The notes under the pieces are model-generated. The model was not told the DNA's origin and did no database searches. It saw only the letters and a program-made list of their open reading frames with translations. From Syntrophaceae bacterium UBA5764 (lineage in GTDB: Bacteria; Desulfobacterota; Syntrophia; Syntrophales; Smithellaceae), in NCBI GenBank assembly GCA_002418825.1, contig DIEW01000042.1, positions 5,527 to 66,576 on the forward strand: DNA of 61,050 nucleotides. The letters run 5' to 3'. Positions 8,309 to 16,699 of this stretch are shown in pieces. The translations under genes and the position numbers were made by a program. How positions within the stretch are numbered: position 1 is the stretch's first letter; each line of letters opens with the position of its first letter.

Positions 8309-9157
8309 TTATCTCACTATATTTTTTGAAAACCGCCAGCCTAACAGCCGGGCAATCACATTTATAACCATTACAATAAAAAGCAAAATTAATGCCGCCG
8401 CGAAAGCCCTGGCCTGCACTTCCGGCACCGGCGTCCCCACCTGAAAGAATACGGCCAGCGGCAGAGAAGCGACCGGATCCAGCAAGGAAGAAGGAATCTC
8501 ATCCGTATAGCCGGCAGTAAAAAGAATGGACGCGGCATCACCGATGCCACGTCCAAAAGCAAGAATAATTGCGGTAAAAATCCCGGGCAGCGCCTGTTTG
8601 AGCACAACGGCGAAAGTCGTTTCCATCCTTGTCGTTCCCAAAGCATAAGCCATCTCTTTCAACTCAAAAGGCACCAAACGGATTGTTTCATCCATGGCGC
8701 GGGTCATAATCGGGATCATGAGCAAAGTCAAGACGATTATTCCTCCGAGAAGAGAAGCCCGCAGCCCCAAAAAGACCATAACGACAAAACCAAAGGCGCC
8801 GTAAACAATCGACGGTGTGCCCCAGAGAATATCAAGAATCAAGCGGGTAAAATCAGCAAAACGTTTGCCCAGATATTCTTTTTGGAGGGCAAGGGCGACG
8901 GGAAGGCTGATGACAAAGGCTAAAAACGTAGCGCCCGCCATCAGGTAGAGGGAACCCACAATAGCGTTGGCGATGCCACCTTCTTTGCCCAGATAATAAC
9001 CTCCTTTGGGTGTATCGATGATCATGGATAAATTGAGAGACGACAAACCTTTTACGGTGACCACGAGAATAATTCCCGCCAATACCGCAAAGACCAGAAA
9101 AAGGGCAATAAACATCATACCTTTGAAAATATTTTCTTCCAGCTTTCTGCGTTTCAT
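8309..9157 (-). CDS. pstA: Pst-type ABC transporter permease, PstA-like
   Basis: Integral-membrane permease with six predicted helices. The helix pattern begins with MMFIALFLVFAVLAGIILVV after a basic N-terminus. The cytoplasmic EAA loop reads ELKEMAYALGTTRMET and runs into LPGIFTAIILAFGRGIGDAA, the normal PstA arrangement; GTPSIVYGAFGFVV is another family hallmark. The length of 282 residues is usual. The ATG overlaps the pstC stop by 4 nt (ATGA), so translation is likely coupled. It would form the channel heterodimer with the preceding PstC-like protein. Confidence 0.87.
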   Translation of the reverse strand: MKRRKLEENIFKGMMFIALFLVFAVLAGIILVVTVKGLSSLNLSMIIDTPKGGYYLGKEGGIANAIVGSLYLMAGATFLAFVISLPVALALQKEYLGKRFADFTRLILDILWGTPSIVYGAFGFVVMVFLGLRASLLGGIIVLTLLMIPIMTRAMDETIRLVPFELKEMAYALGTTRMETTFAVVLKQALPGIFTAIILAFGRGIGDAASILFTAGYTDEIPSSLLDPVASLPLAVFFQVGTPVPEVQARAFAAALILLFIVMVINVIARLLGWRFSKNIVR

Positions 9158-10056
9158 CGATCCATCAATTCTCCCATCTTAAGAAGCGTGTAATGAGCGG
9201 TGAGGCTGAATATGGTCACAACAAGCATCAGAATCAGCGCCGCAGACATCAGCGCCGCATCATACAAAGGAATGGACATCACCTCGCCGTAATTATTGGC
9301 AATCAGTGCTGGCAGGGGATAAGCCGGATCAAAAATTGAGGAGGGTATCTGGGCAACGTTACCGACAACCATCAATACAGCCATTGTTTCGCCGAAGGCA
9401 CGGGCAAAACCCAAAACAACCGCCGAAATCAGCCCTGCTCTGGCTTTTTTCAAAACGACATGTTTAATCGCTTCCCACTTGGTGGCTCCCAGCGCCAGAG
9501 CGCTCTCCCTTAAAGGTTCGGGAACCATCCTCAATACTTCTACGGAAATCGAAACAATAAAAGGTATGACCATAACAGCCAGAACAATTCCACCGGACAA
9601 AAGACTGTAACCAGTGGTTTGAATACCGACAAGCTCTCCGACAAATCCTACAAAAGGAACAACCACCAGAATGCCGCACAGGCCATAAACAACGGATGGA
9701 ATTCCCGCGAGAATATCTATGACAAAACGGGCAATTTCCCTAAAGCTCCTTCTGGCATATTCAGATAGGTAAATAGCAACAAGCATACAAATGGGCAAAG
9801 CAATCAGCATGGCCAGCAAGGTTACCTCCAGCGTGCCAATGATAAAAGGAAACAGACCGAATTCATTTTTCATCGGGTGCCAGGATGAGGAAAACAGCAA
9901 TTCCTGCAGTGAAACCATACCGAGAATCGGTCTGGCCTTTAAAATCAGACCGCAAAATATTAACAGCGCCAGAAAGTTGATAAAAATCAGGAAACCGCGA
10001 GCGGAAACCACCGTAATCAAATCTTTGATTCTTCTTTTATTTGGCCAACTACTCAT
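9154..10056 (-). CDS. pstC: Pst-type ABC transporter permease, PstC-like
   Basis: Integral-membrane permease of the phosphate-type importer, 300 residues. A first helix at about 20-42 precedes a periplasmic loop; the core has GTLEVTLLAMLIALPICMLV and AGIPSVVYGLCGILVV. The EAA loop reads ESALALGATKWEAIKHVV and is followed by LGFARAFGETMAVLMVVGN, the characteristic PstC end of the translocation domain. It lies 28 nt after the binding-protein gene and overlaps the pstA start. The start ATG has only a weak AGAAAGAG upstream. Confidence 0.87.
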   Translation of the reverse strand: MSSWPNKRRIKDLITVVSARGFLIFINFLALLIFCGLILKARPILGMVSLQELLFSSSWHPMKNEFGLFPFIIGTLEVTLLAMLIALPICMLVAIYLSEYARRSFREIARFVIDILAGIPSVVYGLCGILVVVPFVGFVGELVGIQTTGYSLLSGGIVLAVMVIPFIVSISVEVLRMVPEPLRESALALGATKWEAIKHVVLKKARAGLISAVVLGFARAFGETMAVLMVVGNVAQIPSSIFDPAYPLPALIANNYGEVMSIPLYDAALMSAALILMLVVTIFSLTAHYTLLKMGELMDR

Positions 10057-10083
10057 ATCCGGGAATAACTCTTTCTCTTTGTT

Positions 10084-11076
10084 CTATTTTTTAATGGCCA
10101 ATTTTTTTTGAGCGTCTCTAATCTGGGAATCATCTATTTTGAGGTAACCAACCTCGTCAACATACTTTTGTCCTTCCGACAATATCCACTGGACAAATTC
10201 TTTCGCCAGGCCGCTAAAATTTCCTTTGGTAACGAGGTAAAGATCTCTGGCTGGCGGGGACGGATACACACCGGAAAGCACTGCCTTGATTGCTTCTTCT
10301 TTGGTGCCAAGTTTTTCCTTGAGGTCAACCCGGCCGTTTTCATTGACATCGATCGGCACAACTTGAATTCCCGCCACGGGCATGCCCGTTTTCATATCAT
10401 AAGCGAAATTAAGATTGTTATAACCGATACCGTCCTTATCTTTTCTGATGGCGTCCGCAACACCGGGGTCTCCGTAAACAGCAACCCCTTTTAGATCCTC
10501 CTGCTGCGCCCCAAGGTACCTTGCCCACGTTTCCGCCGCACCGCAGGAATCGGAGCGGGTATAAACGCGGACGTTGCGGCCGTTATTTGTTTGCGCCAAC
10601 TCACCCCAGGTCACCTGCTGCCCGGTTAACCACAGCTTAACGAAGTCTCTTTTCTTCAATCCCCTCTGCGCCAGTTCCTTCATGACCGGATTGGCCGCGT
10701 TAATTGTCGGGAAAACCGCATCTTTCACTACAGGGATATAAAAAGCGTTTTGTTTTAACTCTTCAGGCCGAAGCTCCCTGGATACCATACCTATATCCAC
10801 CAAACCGGATAAGGCATCCGTCATCCCCTTACCCGCACCACCTGCGGAAATATCAATTCTGACATTGGGATAAACCTTTTTGAATTCCTCCGCCCACTTG
10901 ACCACCATCGGATAAAGAGCCCACGCTCCAGAAATGCGGATTCTGCCTTCAATATCTGCAGCTTTTTCCGCTTTCCCTGCCGCCCACACCGGACAAAGGC
11001 TGATATTAAATAGAATAAAAACTATGATAAAAAGACGTATTATTTTCTTGATTTTAAGACCTTGCAAAAAGTTCAT
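10084..11076 (-). CDS. pstS: Pst-type periplasmic oxyanion-binding protein
   Basis: Substrate-binding protein of the importer (PBP_like_2 family). The start chosen, 11076, has AAGGAGG four bases before the ATG; a farther in-frame ATG at 11112 lacks one. Residues 1-32 are a signal peptide with likely cleavage near VWA-AGK. The fold markers are RISGAWALYPMVVKW, ISAGGAGKGM, VDIGMVSREL and YTRSDSCGAAETWARYL. Aligned by eye to E. coli PstS, Arg135 is kept (R174), but Ser139 is C178, Thr141 is A180 and Asp56 is S99. Most side chains that contact phosphate are therefore changed. Being the first gene of an operon that ends in cysD-cysNC, it may carry sulfate or another oxyanion (inference). Confidence 0.83.
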   Translation of the reverse strand: MNFLQGLKIKKIIRLFIIVFILFNISLCPVWAAGKAEKAADIEGRIRISGAWALYPMVVKWAEEFKKVYPNVRIDISAGGAGKGMTDALSGLVDIGMVSRELRPEELKQNAFYIPVVKDAVFPTINAANPVMKELAQRGLKKRDFVKLWLTGQQVTWGELAQTNNGRNVRVYTRSDSCGAAETWARYLGAQQEDLKGVAVYGDPGVADAIRKDKDGIGYNNLNFAYDMKTGMPVAGIQVVPIDVNENGRVDLKEKLGTKEEAIKAVLSGVYPSPPARDLYLVTKGNFSGLAKEFVQWILSEGQKYVDEVGYLKIDDSQIRDAQKKLAIKK

Positions 11077-11102
11077 GTATCCTCCTTGATTGAAATTTTG
11101 TA

Positions 11103-11131
11103 ACATAATCACATATTTCCTATCTTTGCAA
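11103..11131 (-). promoter_or_regulatory. Possible sigma70 promoter of the pst-cys operon
   Basis: On the minus strand TTGCAA and TTATGT are separated by 17 nt, about 27 nt before the pstS ATG. The match to consensus is partial (TTGACA/TATAAT) and the leader would be short, so this is tentative. Confidence 0.3.
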
Positions 11132-11226
11132 GAATAAATAATCCATTGAATATTGATAGATAGTTGATTTTGTTGATAAAAAATTTTGTTGTCCCGTCGA
11201 TATTTACCTTAATGGAAGACAATCAC

Positions 11227-11248
11227 GGCGGCAATTATCGTTGCCGCC
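11227..11248 (-). terminator. Hairpin after the epimerase gene
   Basis: GGCGGCAA and TTGCCGCC form a perfect 8-bp GC-rich stem with a 6-nt loop, just downstream of the stop at 11257. The minus-strand transcript continues TGATTGTCTTCC, so the U-tract is poor. It probably separates the polysaccharide genes from the pst-cys operon. Confidence 0.5.
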
Positions 11249-11256
11249 CGACAAAG

Positions 11257-12165
11257 CTAGGCTTTTGAATCTTCATCTGCGAAGATATCCTCCCTTCTCA
11301 AAACAAACTGACGAGGCGCAAAATTAAGATCCCGGGCTGCCTCTTGATAATCAAAGACAAGATTCTGATTCATTCTTTCGGCCATGGCAGGAGACCACTT
11401 GCGAAAAGGCGGCAACACGCGCAGAAAAAATATCGCCAGGCGAAAAAGCCAAAGGGGAAATTCCAAAAAGCGCGGCTTTCTGCCAACAGACAAAAAAATA
11501 CGGCCGACCATTTCCCTGTAGCTGACTATCTCTCCACCCGATATATTATAAGAACGATTAGCGGCTTTACTGGAAGTGAGTGCCGCCAAACAGGCAAAAG
11601 CAACATCCTGTGCATGAACCGGTTGACGAAACCCCCGTGCCTTCCCCAACAACGGGAAAAAAGAAAAACGTTTAATAAAACGGGCAATAACGCTGATATT
11701 CTTATCCCTCCCTCGCCCGTAAACTAAAGTTGGCCTCAATATAGTAAAAGTTAATTTTTCCTTTTCTGCCCATGCCGTCAAGCGCTTTTCATTTTCGGCT
11801 ATGTTTTCCACAAGTTTTCTTTCCGCCGGATCGGAAGATTCCCCTTTGGTAAATCTGCTTGTTGATGAAACAGCCACCACATGACTGGCGCCGCAGCTCT
11901 TAAGAAGGGAAAAGTGTTCCGGCAGGAACCAAATGGGGGCAAGACAAATCCACTTTTTTATTTTTATTGTCACAGCATCCGACAACTTTTTCGTCGGAAG
12001 AAGGCGCCAAGTAACACCTTGTGTTGCATGCTGTTCTGCCCTCGGCAGCGCCCGTCGCGTAAAAGCCACAACATCGTAACCATTTTCAACCAGCAGGGTT
12101 AGCAAGAAGTCCCCAATTATGCTGGTTGCGCCGATGACACCAACACGCTGTCGAACATCCGTCAT
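11257..12165 (-). CDS. NAD(P)-binding epimerase/dehydratase-like protein (atypical SDR)
   Basis: An extended Rossmann-fold protein of the sugar epimerase superfamily. GVIGATSIIGDFL at the N-terminus is the nucleotide-binding motif, and LRPTLVYGRGRDKN and QPVHAQDVAFACLAAL are the usual later segments. The expected catalytic YxxxK is not present: the equivalent stretch is SSDPAERKLVE after AVSSTSRFT. It may thus be a binding or redox variant and not a classical epimerase. The ATG overlaps the stop of the GT2 gene (ATGA). A role in making or modifying the lipid-linked sugar assembled by the adjacent transferase is inferred from position only. Confidence 0.75.
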   Translation of the reverse strand: MTDVRQRVGVIGATSIIGDFLLTLLVENGYDVVAFTRRALPRAEQHATQGVTWRLLPTKKLSDAVTIKIKKWICLAPIWFLPEHFSLLKSCGASHVVAVSSTSRFTKGESSDPAERKLVENIAENEKRLTAWAEKEKLTFTILRPTLVYGRGRDKNISVIARFIKRFSFFPLLGKARGFRQPVHAQDVAFACLAALTSSKAANRSYNISGGEIVSYREMVGRIFLSVGRKPRFLEFPLWLFRLAIFFLRVLPPFRKWSPAMAERMNQNLVFDYQEAARDLNFAPRQFVLRREDIFADEDSKA

Positions 12166-13055
12166 AAGATTAGCCTGTCTTTTATTTTCCGTAAGGCATG
12201 ATAGGCAGCTATCATACTAAATCTTATCCAGACACTGGAGACAACCATCCAAAATAAAACGCCCGGATATCGATGGCGGAAGAATTTACGGTAAAAACGG
12301 ACCATGCCCTTGTGTTTATTCCATTCCACAAAGACCGGCCGTGCATGGGAGCATGTACCCTGATAATGAATTACAGATGCTTCCGGAACGAATATAATCT
12401 TCCAGCCGCGCTGACGAAAGCGCATGCACCAGTCCAAATCCTCACAATGCATAAAGTAACCCTCGTCCAGCACCCCGACATCATCTATAGCTTCTTTCTT
12501 CACCAGCATAAATGAGCCGGAAATCGCTTCGACTTCAATCGGCTTTTCAGGCAGGGGTTCCTTGTACAACATGAAATCGTAAAAAGAATGCGGATAGCGC
12601 CGGCTTAATCTGGACAGACCAGACATACGCACAAAAGAACGCCAAGGAGTTGGTACCGCCCGTCTCCCCCCCGCCTGCTCCGTGCCGTCCGGATTAAGCA
12701 GCAACGGGCCAACCATAGCGGCTTGCGGGAAATCTTCCAGGCAATCAATTAGTTTTTCCAGCGCGCCATGTTCAACAATGCAATCAGGATTCAAAAACAA
12801 CAAATAGTTGCCGGAAGAGGCCGCAAACGCAATGTTGCAGGCCCTGGCAAAACCGATATTTTTATTATTACGGATACATTTTAAAACGGTTGATGCGGGA
12901 TTCAAGCTTTCTATGGCCTTAATGCTGCCATCTTCTGACGCATTATCCACCACAAATATTTCTGCAATGGAGGACAACTCAAGCAACGGTTTAACCGTCT
13001 GCCGCAACATGTCCCCGGCATTGTAATTAACGATAATAACAGATACCTTGCGCAT
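12162..13055 (-). CDS. Glycosyltransferase family 2 (rhamnosyltransferase-like)
   Basis: A GT-A glycosyltransferase of 297 residues. It opens with VSVIIVNYNAGDML, has VDNASEDGS at about 37-45 and the metal/nucleotide segment LLFLNPDCIVEHGAL, then a GGRRAVPTPWRS loop and the FFMHCEDLDWCMRFRQRGW-like acceptor-site block (YFMHCEDLDWCMRF). The C-terminal hydrophobic stretch (GVLFWMVVSSVWIRFSMIA) probably associates with the membrane. This architecture is that of the WbbL-like rhamnosyltransferase group. It lies between the phosphoglycosyl transferase and an epimerase-like gene, so it could add the second sugar of a repeat unit. Confidence 0.88.
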   Translation of the reverse strand: MRKVSVIIVNYNAGDMLRQTVKPLLELSSIAEIFVVDNASEDGSIKAIESLNPASTVLKCIRNNKNIGFARACNIAFAASSGNYLLFLNPDCIVEHGALEKLIDCLEDFPQAAMVGPLLLNPDGTEQAGGRRAVPTPWRSFVRMSGLSRLSRRYPHSFYDFMLYKEPLPEKPIEVEAISGSFMLVKKEAIDDVGVLDEGYFMHCEDLDWCMRFRQRGWKIIFVPEASVIHYQGTCSHARPVFVEWNKHKGMVRFYRKFFRHRYPGVLFWMVVSSVWIRFSMIAAYHALRKIKDRLIL

Positions 13056-13152
13056 CTATGATTTAATATTCTCTCTCATTGTTACCCCTTCCCCTTATTT
13101 ATCAGATAGTTACGAATTGCGTATGTTTTGATTTTATTTTATAACATATTTA

Positions 13153-13713
13153 TTAATGAGATACATCTTCTTTTTTCACTACTTTTAACAGCGTCCGCCA
13201 AAGGATGCGCATATCCAGCATAAAAGACCGATGCCGCATGTAATACTCGTCGAGTGCAACTTTTTCGGGAATGGAAATTTCGTCCCGGCCGTTAATCTGC
13301 GCCCAGCCAGTAATGCCGGGGGTAAGTTTATGAATTTTTTTCTCGGTTCTGAGCGTAATAAGGTCATCCTGATTATACAAAGCAGGCCGGGGACCGACCA
13401 GACTCATGTCGCCTTTGAACACGCTCCAGAACTGCGGCAGCTCATCGAGGCTTGCTTTTCTTAAAATAGAACCGATAGGTGTCAAGTGCGCATTGGGATT
13501 TTCAAGCAAATGCGTCGCAACTTCAGGCGTATCAAGCCGCATGGTTCTGAATTTAGGCATTTTGAAAATTTTATTATCTAGCCCTATGCGATCAGACCAA
13601 TACAAAACCGGCCCTTTGGAAGTTATCTTGATCAAAAACGCAATGACAGCAAAGGGAAACAATAAAATCAAAGTCAAACAAAATGAAAAAAACAAGTCAA
13701 ATATTCTTTTCAT
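13153..13713 (-). CDS. Monotopic phosphoglycosyl transferase (PglC/WcaJ-type sugar transferase)
   Basis: The enzyme that starts repeat-unit assembly by moving a sugar-1-phosphate from a UDP-sugar to undecaprenyl phosphate at the inner membrane. At 186 residues it matches the minimal PglC form. Residues 1-30 form the membrane re-entrant helix (FDLFFSFCLTLILLFPF). Then come KGPVLYWSDRIG, KFRTMR, the catalytic Asp-Glu pair in SLDELPQ, GDMSLVGPRP and PGITGWAQINGRDE, all standard for the family. The start overlaps the epimerase gene stop by 4 nt. With the CapD-like dehydratase it suggests a diNAc- or QuiNAc-type first sugar (inference). Confidence 0.93.
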   Translation of the reverse strand: MKRIFDLFFSFCLTLILLFPFAVIAFLIKITSKGPVLYWSDRIGLDNKIFKMPKFRTMRLDTPEVATHLLENPNAHLTPIGSILRKASLDELPQFWSVFKGDMSLVGPRPALYNQDDLITLRTEKKIHKLTPGITGWAQINGRDEISIPEKVALDEYYMRHRSFMLDMRILWRTLLKVVKKEDVSH

Positions 13714-14696
13714 GAATACATTTCACTAATCGTTTCTTCCCAGCCGGTTTTTAAATCATACTGAGGAGAAAACCCGATTTCTCTTTGAAAAAGGCTTCCG
13801 TCCACCGCAATATCTTCCGTATATTTATCGATCATTTCCCGGGTCACTGGCGGTTTTAAACCAACGGCGTGCATGCTTTTTTCTGTCCAGCGAACCAATG
13901 TGCGTAACGGTTCTATAGGCAATGATAGGCAATTTGGTTTGCGTCCAAAACCAAAGCAAATAGCTTCAATAATTTCTTTCATTGTATGAAACTCGCCGTC
14001 CGTTACATTAAACAACCTTCCCGCGGCAGCCGGATGAAAAACGGCCTGCGCAACGGCACGACCCGCATCTTTCTCATAAATCAGCGTCCGGCGATTCAAG
14101 CCACTCCCAACAGGAATAAAAAGATGAGACGCTAATGCTCTTGTCAAGCGTTTATAGTTTCCTTTCATGTTGCTGCCGTAAATCGCGCCAAAACGCAGGA
14201 CGGTACCCAGCGGCTTACCGGCGGCGTTTCTTGCTTTCAAAACAATTTGTTCCGAAGTCCGTTTTGTTTTTGCATAAAAAGTAACAGGATAAGTTGGCGA
14301 CATCTCCGTCAGTATACGACCTCCTGAATTACCATACACTGCTATCGTGCTGAACAAAACAACGCGTTCGACACCTGTTTCTACCGCGGCTTCAACCACG
14401 TTTTTTGTTCCTCCCACGTTAATTCGCTTGTATTGCTCTTCCAGATCAGGAGAAGGACTGACGATATGAAGGAGAGCGGCAAGGTGAATGACTCTATCCA
14501 CCCCTTCCATCGCTGATCGGACGGCTATCTTATCCGTAATATCGCCCAATACTGTTTTCACATCCTGAGGGAACAGACCTTCTTTAGGCGCATGAGTAGA
14601 GAAGACACATATCCGGTACCCTGCCAGGCACAATGCCTGGACGACTCTCAAACCAACCGCTCCAGTGGCACCGGTAACAAGAATGGTTTGGGACAT
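13710..14696 (-). CDS. NAD-dependent sugar epimerase/dehydratase (GalE-like SDR)
   Basis: Extended short-chain dehydrogenase of 328 residues. It has VTGATGAVGLRVV at 5-17, DRVIHLAALLH, LFSTIAVYG and the catalytic Tyr-Lys in FYAKTKRTSEQ (YxxxK). The later RFGAIYGSNM and VTDGEFHTMKEI segments match nucleotide-sugar epimerases of the WbpK/WbbF group. It probably reduces or epimerises a 4-keto sugar ahead of the phosphoglycosyl transferase encoded next, with which it overlaps by 4 nt. A CapD-type dehydratase followed by such a reductase and a PglC-like transferase is a familiar combination for UDP-QuiNAc or FucNAc initiated glycans. Confidence 0.87.
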   Translation of the reverse strand: MSQTILVTGATGAVGLRVVQALCLAGYRICVFSTHAPKEGLFPQDVKTVLGDITDKIAVRSAMEGVDRVIHLAALLHIVSPSPDLEEQYKRINVGGTKNVVEAAVETGVERVVLFSTIAVYGNSGGRILTEMSPTYPVTFYAKTKRTSEQIVLKARNAAGKPLGTVLRFGAIYGSNMKGNYKRLTRALASHLFIPVGSGLNRRTLIYEKDAGRAVAQAVFHPAAAGRLFNVTDGEFHTMKEIIEAICFGFGRKPNCLSLPIEPLRTLVRWTEKSMHAVGLKPPVTREMIDKYTEDIAVDGSLFQREIGFSPQYDLKTGWEETISEMYS

Positions 14697-14802
14697 CTTG
14701 TAACCTTGACAAATTTTTTAAATATTTTAGCTTATTTTTTTATCACTGATTGCTTTTTCACTCAAGCAAATATCTTTATTTTATAAGGCGGGATAAACAT
14801 GT

Positions 14803-14826
14803 AAAAAATTGCCCTTATCAAGGGGC
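14803..14826 (-). terminator. Rho-independent terminator of the YdcF-family gene
   Basis: On the minus strand, GCCCCTT pairs with AAGGGC (one bulged C) around a GAT loop and is followed by AATTTTTT. It lies about 37 nt past the stop at 14863 and marks the end of that transcript. Confidence 0.6.
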
Positions 14827-14862
14827 TTATTGCTTGATTGTAAAATCAAAAATTCACAATCA

Positions 14863-15636
14863 TTAATCCTTTGTAACAACGGCATTTTTAATGCTGTACC
14901 AAATCAAAGCAACAATTTCTTTCAAGACGAATTCCGTTTTATGCGCAGATTGCGACTGAGGAATATATTTAACCACAGGACTCCCTGAAGGCGAACAATA
15001 CAGATAATCGGTGGGCACAAGCGAAACAATTTTAAAATATTTTTTAAATTCTTTTTCACTTCGTTTCATATGAGAAGCGGAAGTAACCAGGACAATATGA
15101 ATATCCTCCCGAGGAAATATTTTGTGCACTTCAGCGGCATTTTGCCAGGTGTTATTCGATCGGGCATCAACTTTAATTTTTTCCCTGGGCACTCCCAAGG
15201 AAGCAGCCAAGTGCGCCATCATTTCCGCTTCCGGTATTTTCCCCGGACCTTTACCGGAACAAACAAAATATTTCGCCGGCTTCTTATGGTAATAATCAAC
15301 AGCAACCGCCAGTCGGCCAATCGTCAAAGGTAATAGAAAAGTTTTATTAATGTAATTTATATCGTAAGCACCACCGCCAAGAACAACGATAACATCGATA
15401 TTTTCACCGGCAGGCGCATTTTTGCCAATATAATCTTTTTCCAAATAATGACAAAGATAATTGGCGACAGGGAAAATACTCGCTCCATAAAATATAACAA
15501 TTGCCAGCAATAAAATAAGCGGACCGGTTTTCTTTTTACTTGTTTTCCAAAAAATAAATAACGAAATTAACAGCAAAATAAAAACAACAAAAATAGGGTC
15601 AACAAACCCTTTCAATGTGCCGTAAACATTTTCCAT
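14863..15636 (-). CDS. YdcF/ElyC family protein (DUF218)
   Basis: An inner-membrane protein with two N-terminal helices (FVVFILLLISLFIFW and LILLLAIVIFYGASIF) followed by a periplasmic-type DUF218 domain. The domain opens with VIVVLGGGAYD, then VCSGKGPG, DARSNNTWQNA and VLVTSASHMKRS. These are the conserved blocks of the ElyC/SanA/YdcF family, linked in E. coli to envelope polymer metabolism and handling of undecaprenyl-linked precursors. At 257 residues it matches ElyC. It is flanked by glycosyltransferase genes, in keeping with a polysaccharide role, though its biochemical activity is not settled. Confidence 0.85.
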   Translation of the reverse strand: MENVYGTLKGFVDPIFVVFILLLISLFIFWKTSKKKTGPLILLLAIVIFYGASIFPVANYLCHYLEKDYIGKNAPAGENIDVIVVLGGGAYDINYINKTFLLPLTIGRLAVAVDYYHKKPAKYFVCSGKGPGKIPEAEMMAHLAASLGVPREKIKVDARSNNTWQNAAEVHKIFPREDIHIVLVTSASHMKRSEKEFKKYFKIVSLVPTDYLYCSPSGSPVVKYIPQSQSAHKTEFVLKEIVALIWYSIKNAVVTKD

Positions 15637-15757
15637 TGCTGAAGCCTTCTAAAATCCTTTCTAAAGCATTGTCATTTCAGCCGTACAAGACAGCCGGCAA
15701 TTTAAGTAATTAATCTCATTAAAGCTTGTCCAAAAACAAATCAACTGTTTTTACGGC

Positions 15758-16678
15758 TCACCTCTTTGCTGGCATCCCAATATGCCAGCAAATTAATCGC
15801 AAATAAACCATTGTTTTCCTTCTGATATTCTCGGCCAAACCAACCGTAATGATTAGAGCCGCAGAACTGAGAAGAAAACTAACCAGCAGGCGTAAAAATA
15901 TCACGCCCCGCGTCACCTGGTAATAAGGAAAGCTGTGCCATTTGCGCAAAAATTGATAACGGGAACGATAAAACTCAATACGTGAACAAACGTCATGACC
16001 AATGCTCTGTCCCTGCAGATGATAAATAAATGCGGTCGGCACATGGTATATTTGCCATCCTTTGCGCTGAAAGGCATAAGCCAAATCCGTTTCTTCAAAA
16101 AAGAAGAAATACCTTTCGTCAAAAAACGCCACTTCATCAAGCGCCTGTTTGCGAATCAACATGCAGGCGCCAATTGCCGAATCCACTTGCAGCGGTTCTT
16201 TATGCTCATATCTTTTACTTGGATACTTAGCGGGAAAAAGGTACTCTAAAAGAGACATATTGGTTGCCAGTGTAAGCAGCGTGGGGAACGCGGCAACAGA
16301 ATTTTGCTTACTCCCGTCGATATTGAGCAACTGACCGCAAACAATGCCTGCCTTTGGTTGTTTCCGTGCAAAATTCCAAAGCTGTTCCACGGCGCCGGGC
16401 GTCAGCACGGCATCCGTATTAAGCAGAAGAGCATATTCACTCTTCATGATGGCAAAACCTTGATTATTTGCCGCGCCGAAACCGCGATTTTTTTTATTGG
16501 CGATGGTTATCACCTGAGGGAAATCCCTTTCCAGCATTTTTACGGAGCCATCAGAAGACGCGTTATCCACGACAATAACTTCAAAATTGCAAAAATTGAT
16601 TGTTGCATAAACAGAAGCCAAACATTTTTCGAGCAGCTTTTTGGCATTCCAATTAATGATAATAACGGAGATGTCCAT
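15758..16678 (-). CDS. Glycosyltransferase family 2 (rhamnosyltransferase-like)
   Basis: GT-A glycosyltransferase, 306 residues. The N-terminus reads ISVIIINWNAKKLLEKC; VDNASSDGSVKML and LLLNTDAVLTPGAVEQ are the sugar-nucleotide motifs, and FFFFEETDLAYAFQRKGW is the acceptor block. A hydrophobic tail (LLVSFLLSSAALIITVGLA) likely anchors it at the membrane. It resembles the product at 12162-13055 in motif order but is clearly a separate protein. It precedes the ElyC-like gene and follows a WaaE-like transferase, with a 21-nt gap to the latter. Confidence 0.88.
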   Translation of the reverse strand: MDISVIIINWNAKKLLEKCLASVYATINFCNFEVIVVDNASSDGSVKMLERDFPQVITIANKKNRGFGAANNQGFAIMKSEYALLLNTDAVLTPGAVEQLWNFARKQPKAGIVCGQLLNIDGSKQNSVAAFPTLLTLATNMSLLEYLFPAKYPSKRYEHKEPLQVDSAIGACMLIRKQALDEVAFFDERYFFFFEETDLAYAFQRKGWQIYHVPTAFIYHLQGQSIGHDVCSRIEFYRSRYQFLRKWHSFPYYQVTRGVIFLRLLVSFLLSSAALIITVGLAENIRRKTMVYLRLICWHIGMPAKR

Positions 16679-16699
16679 GTTCGTTAGCTTTAATAATTC

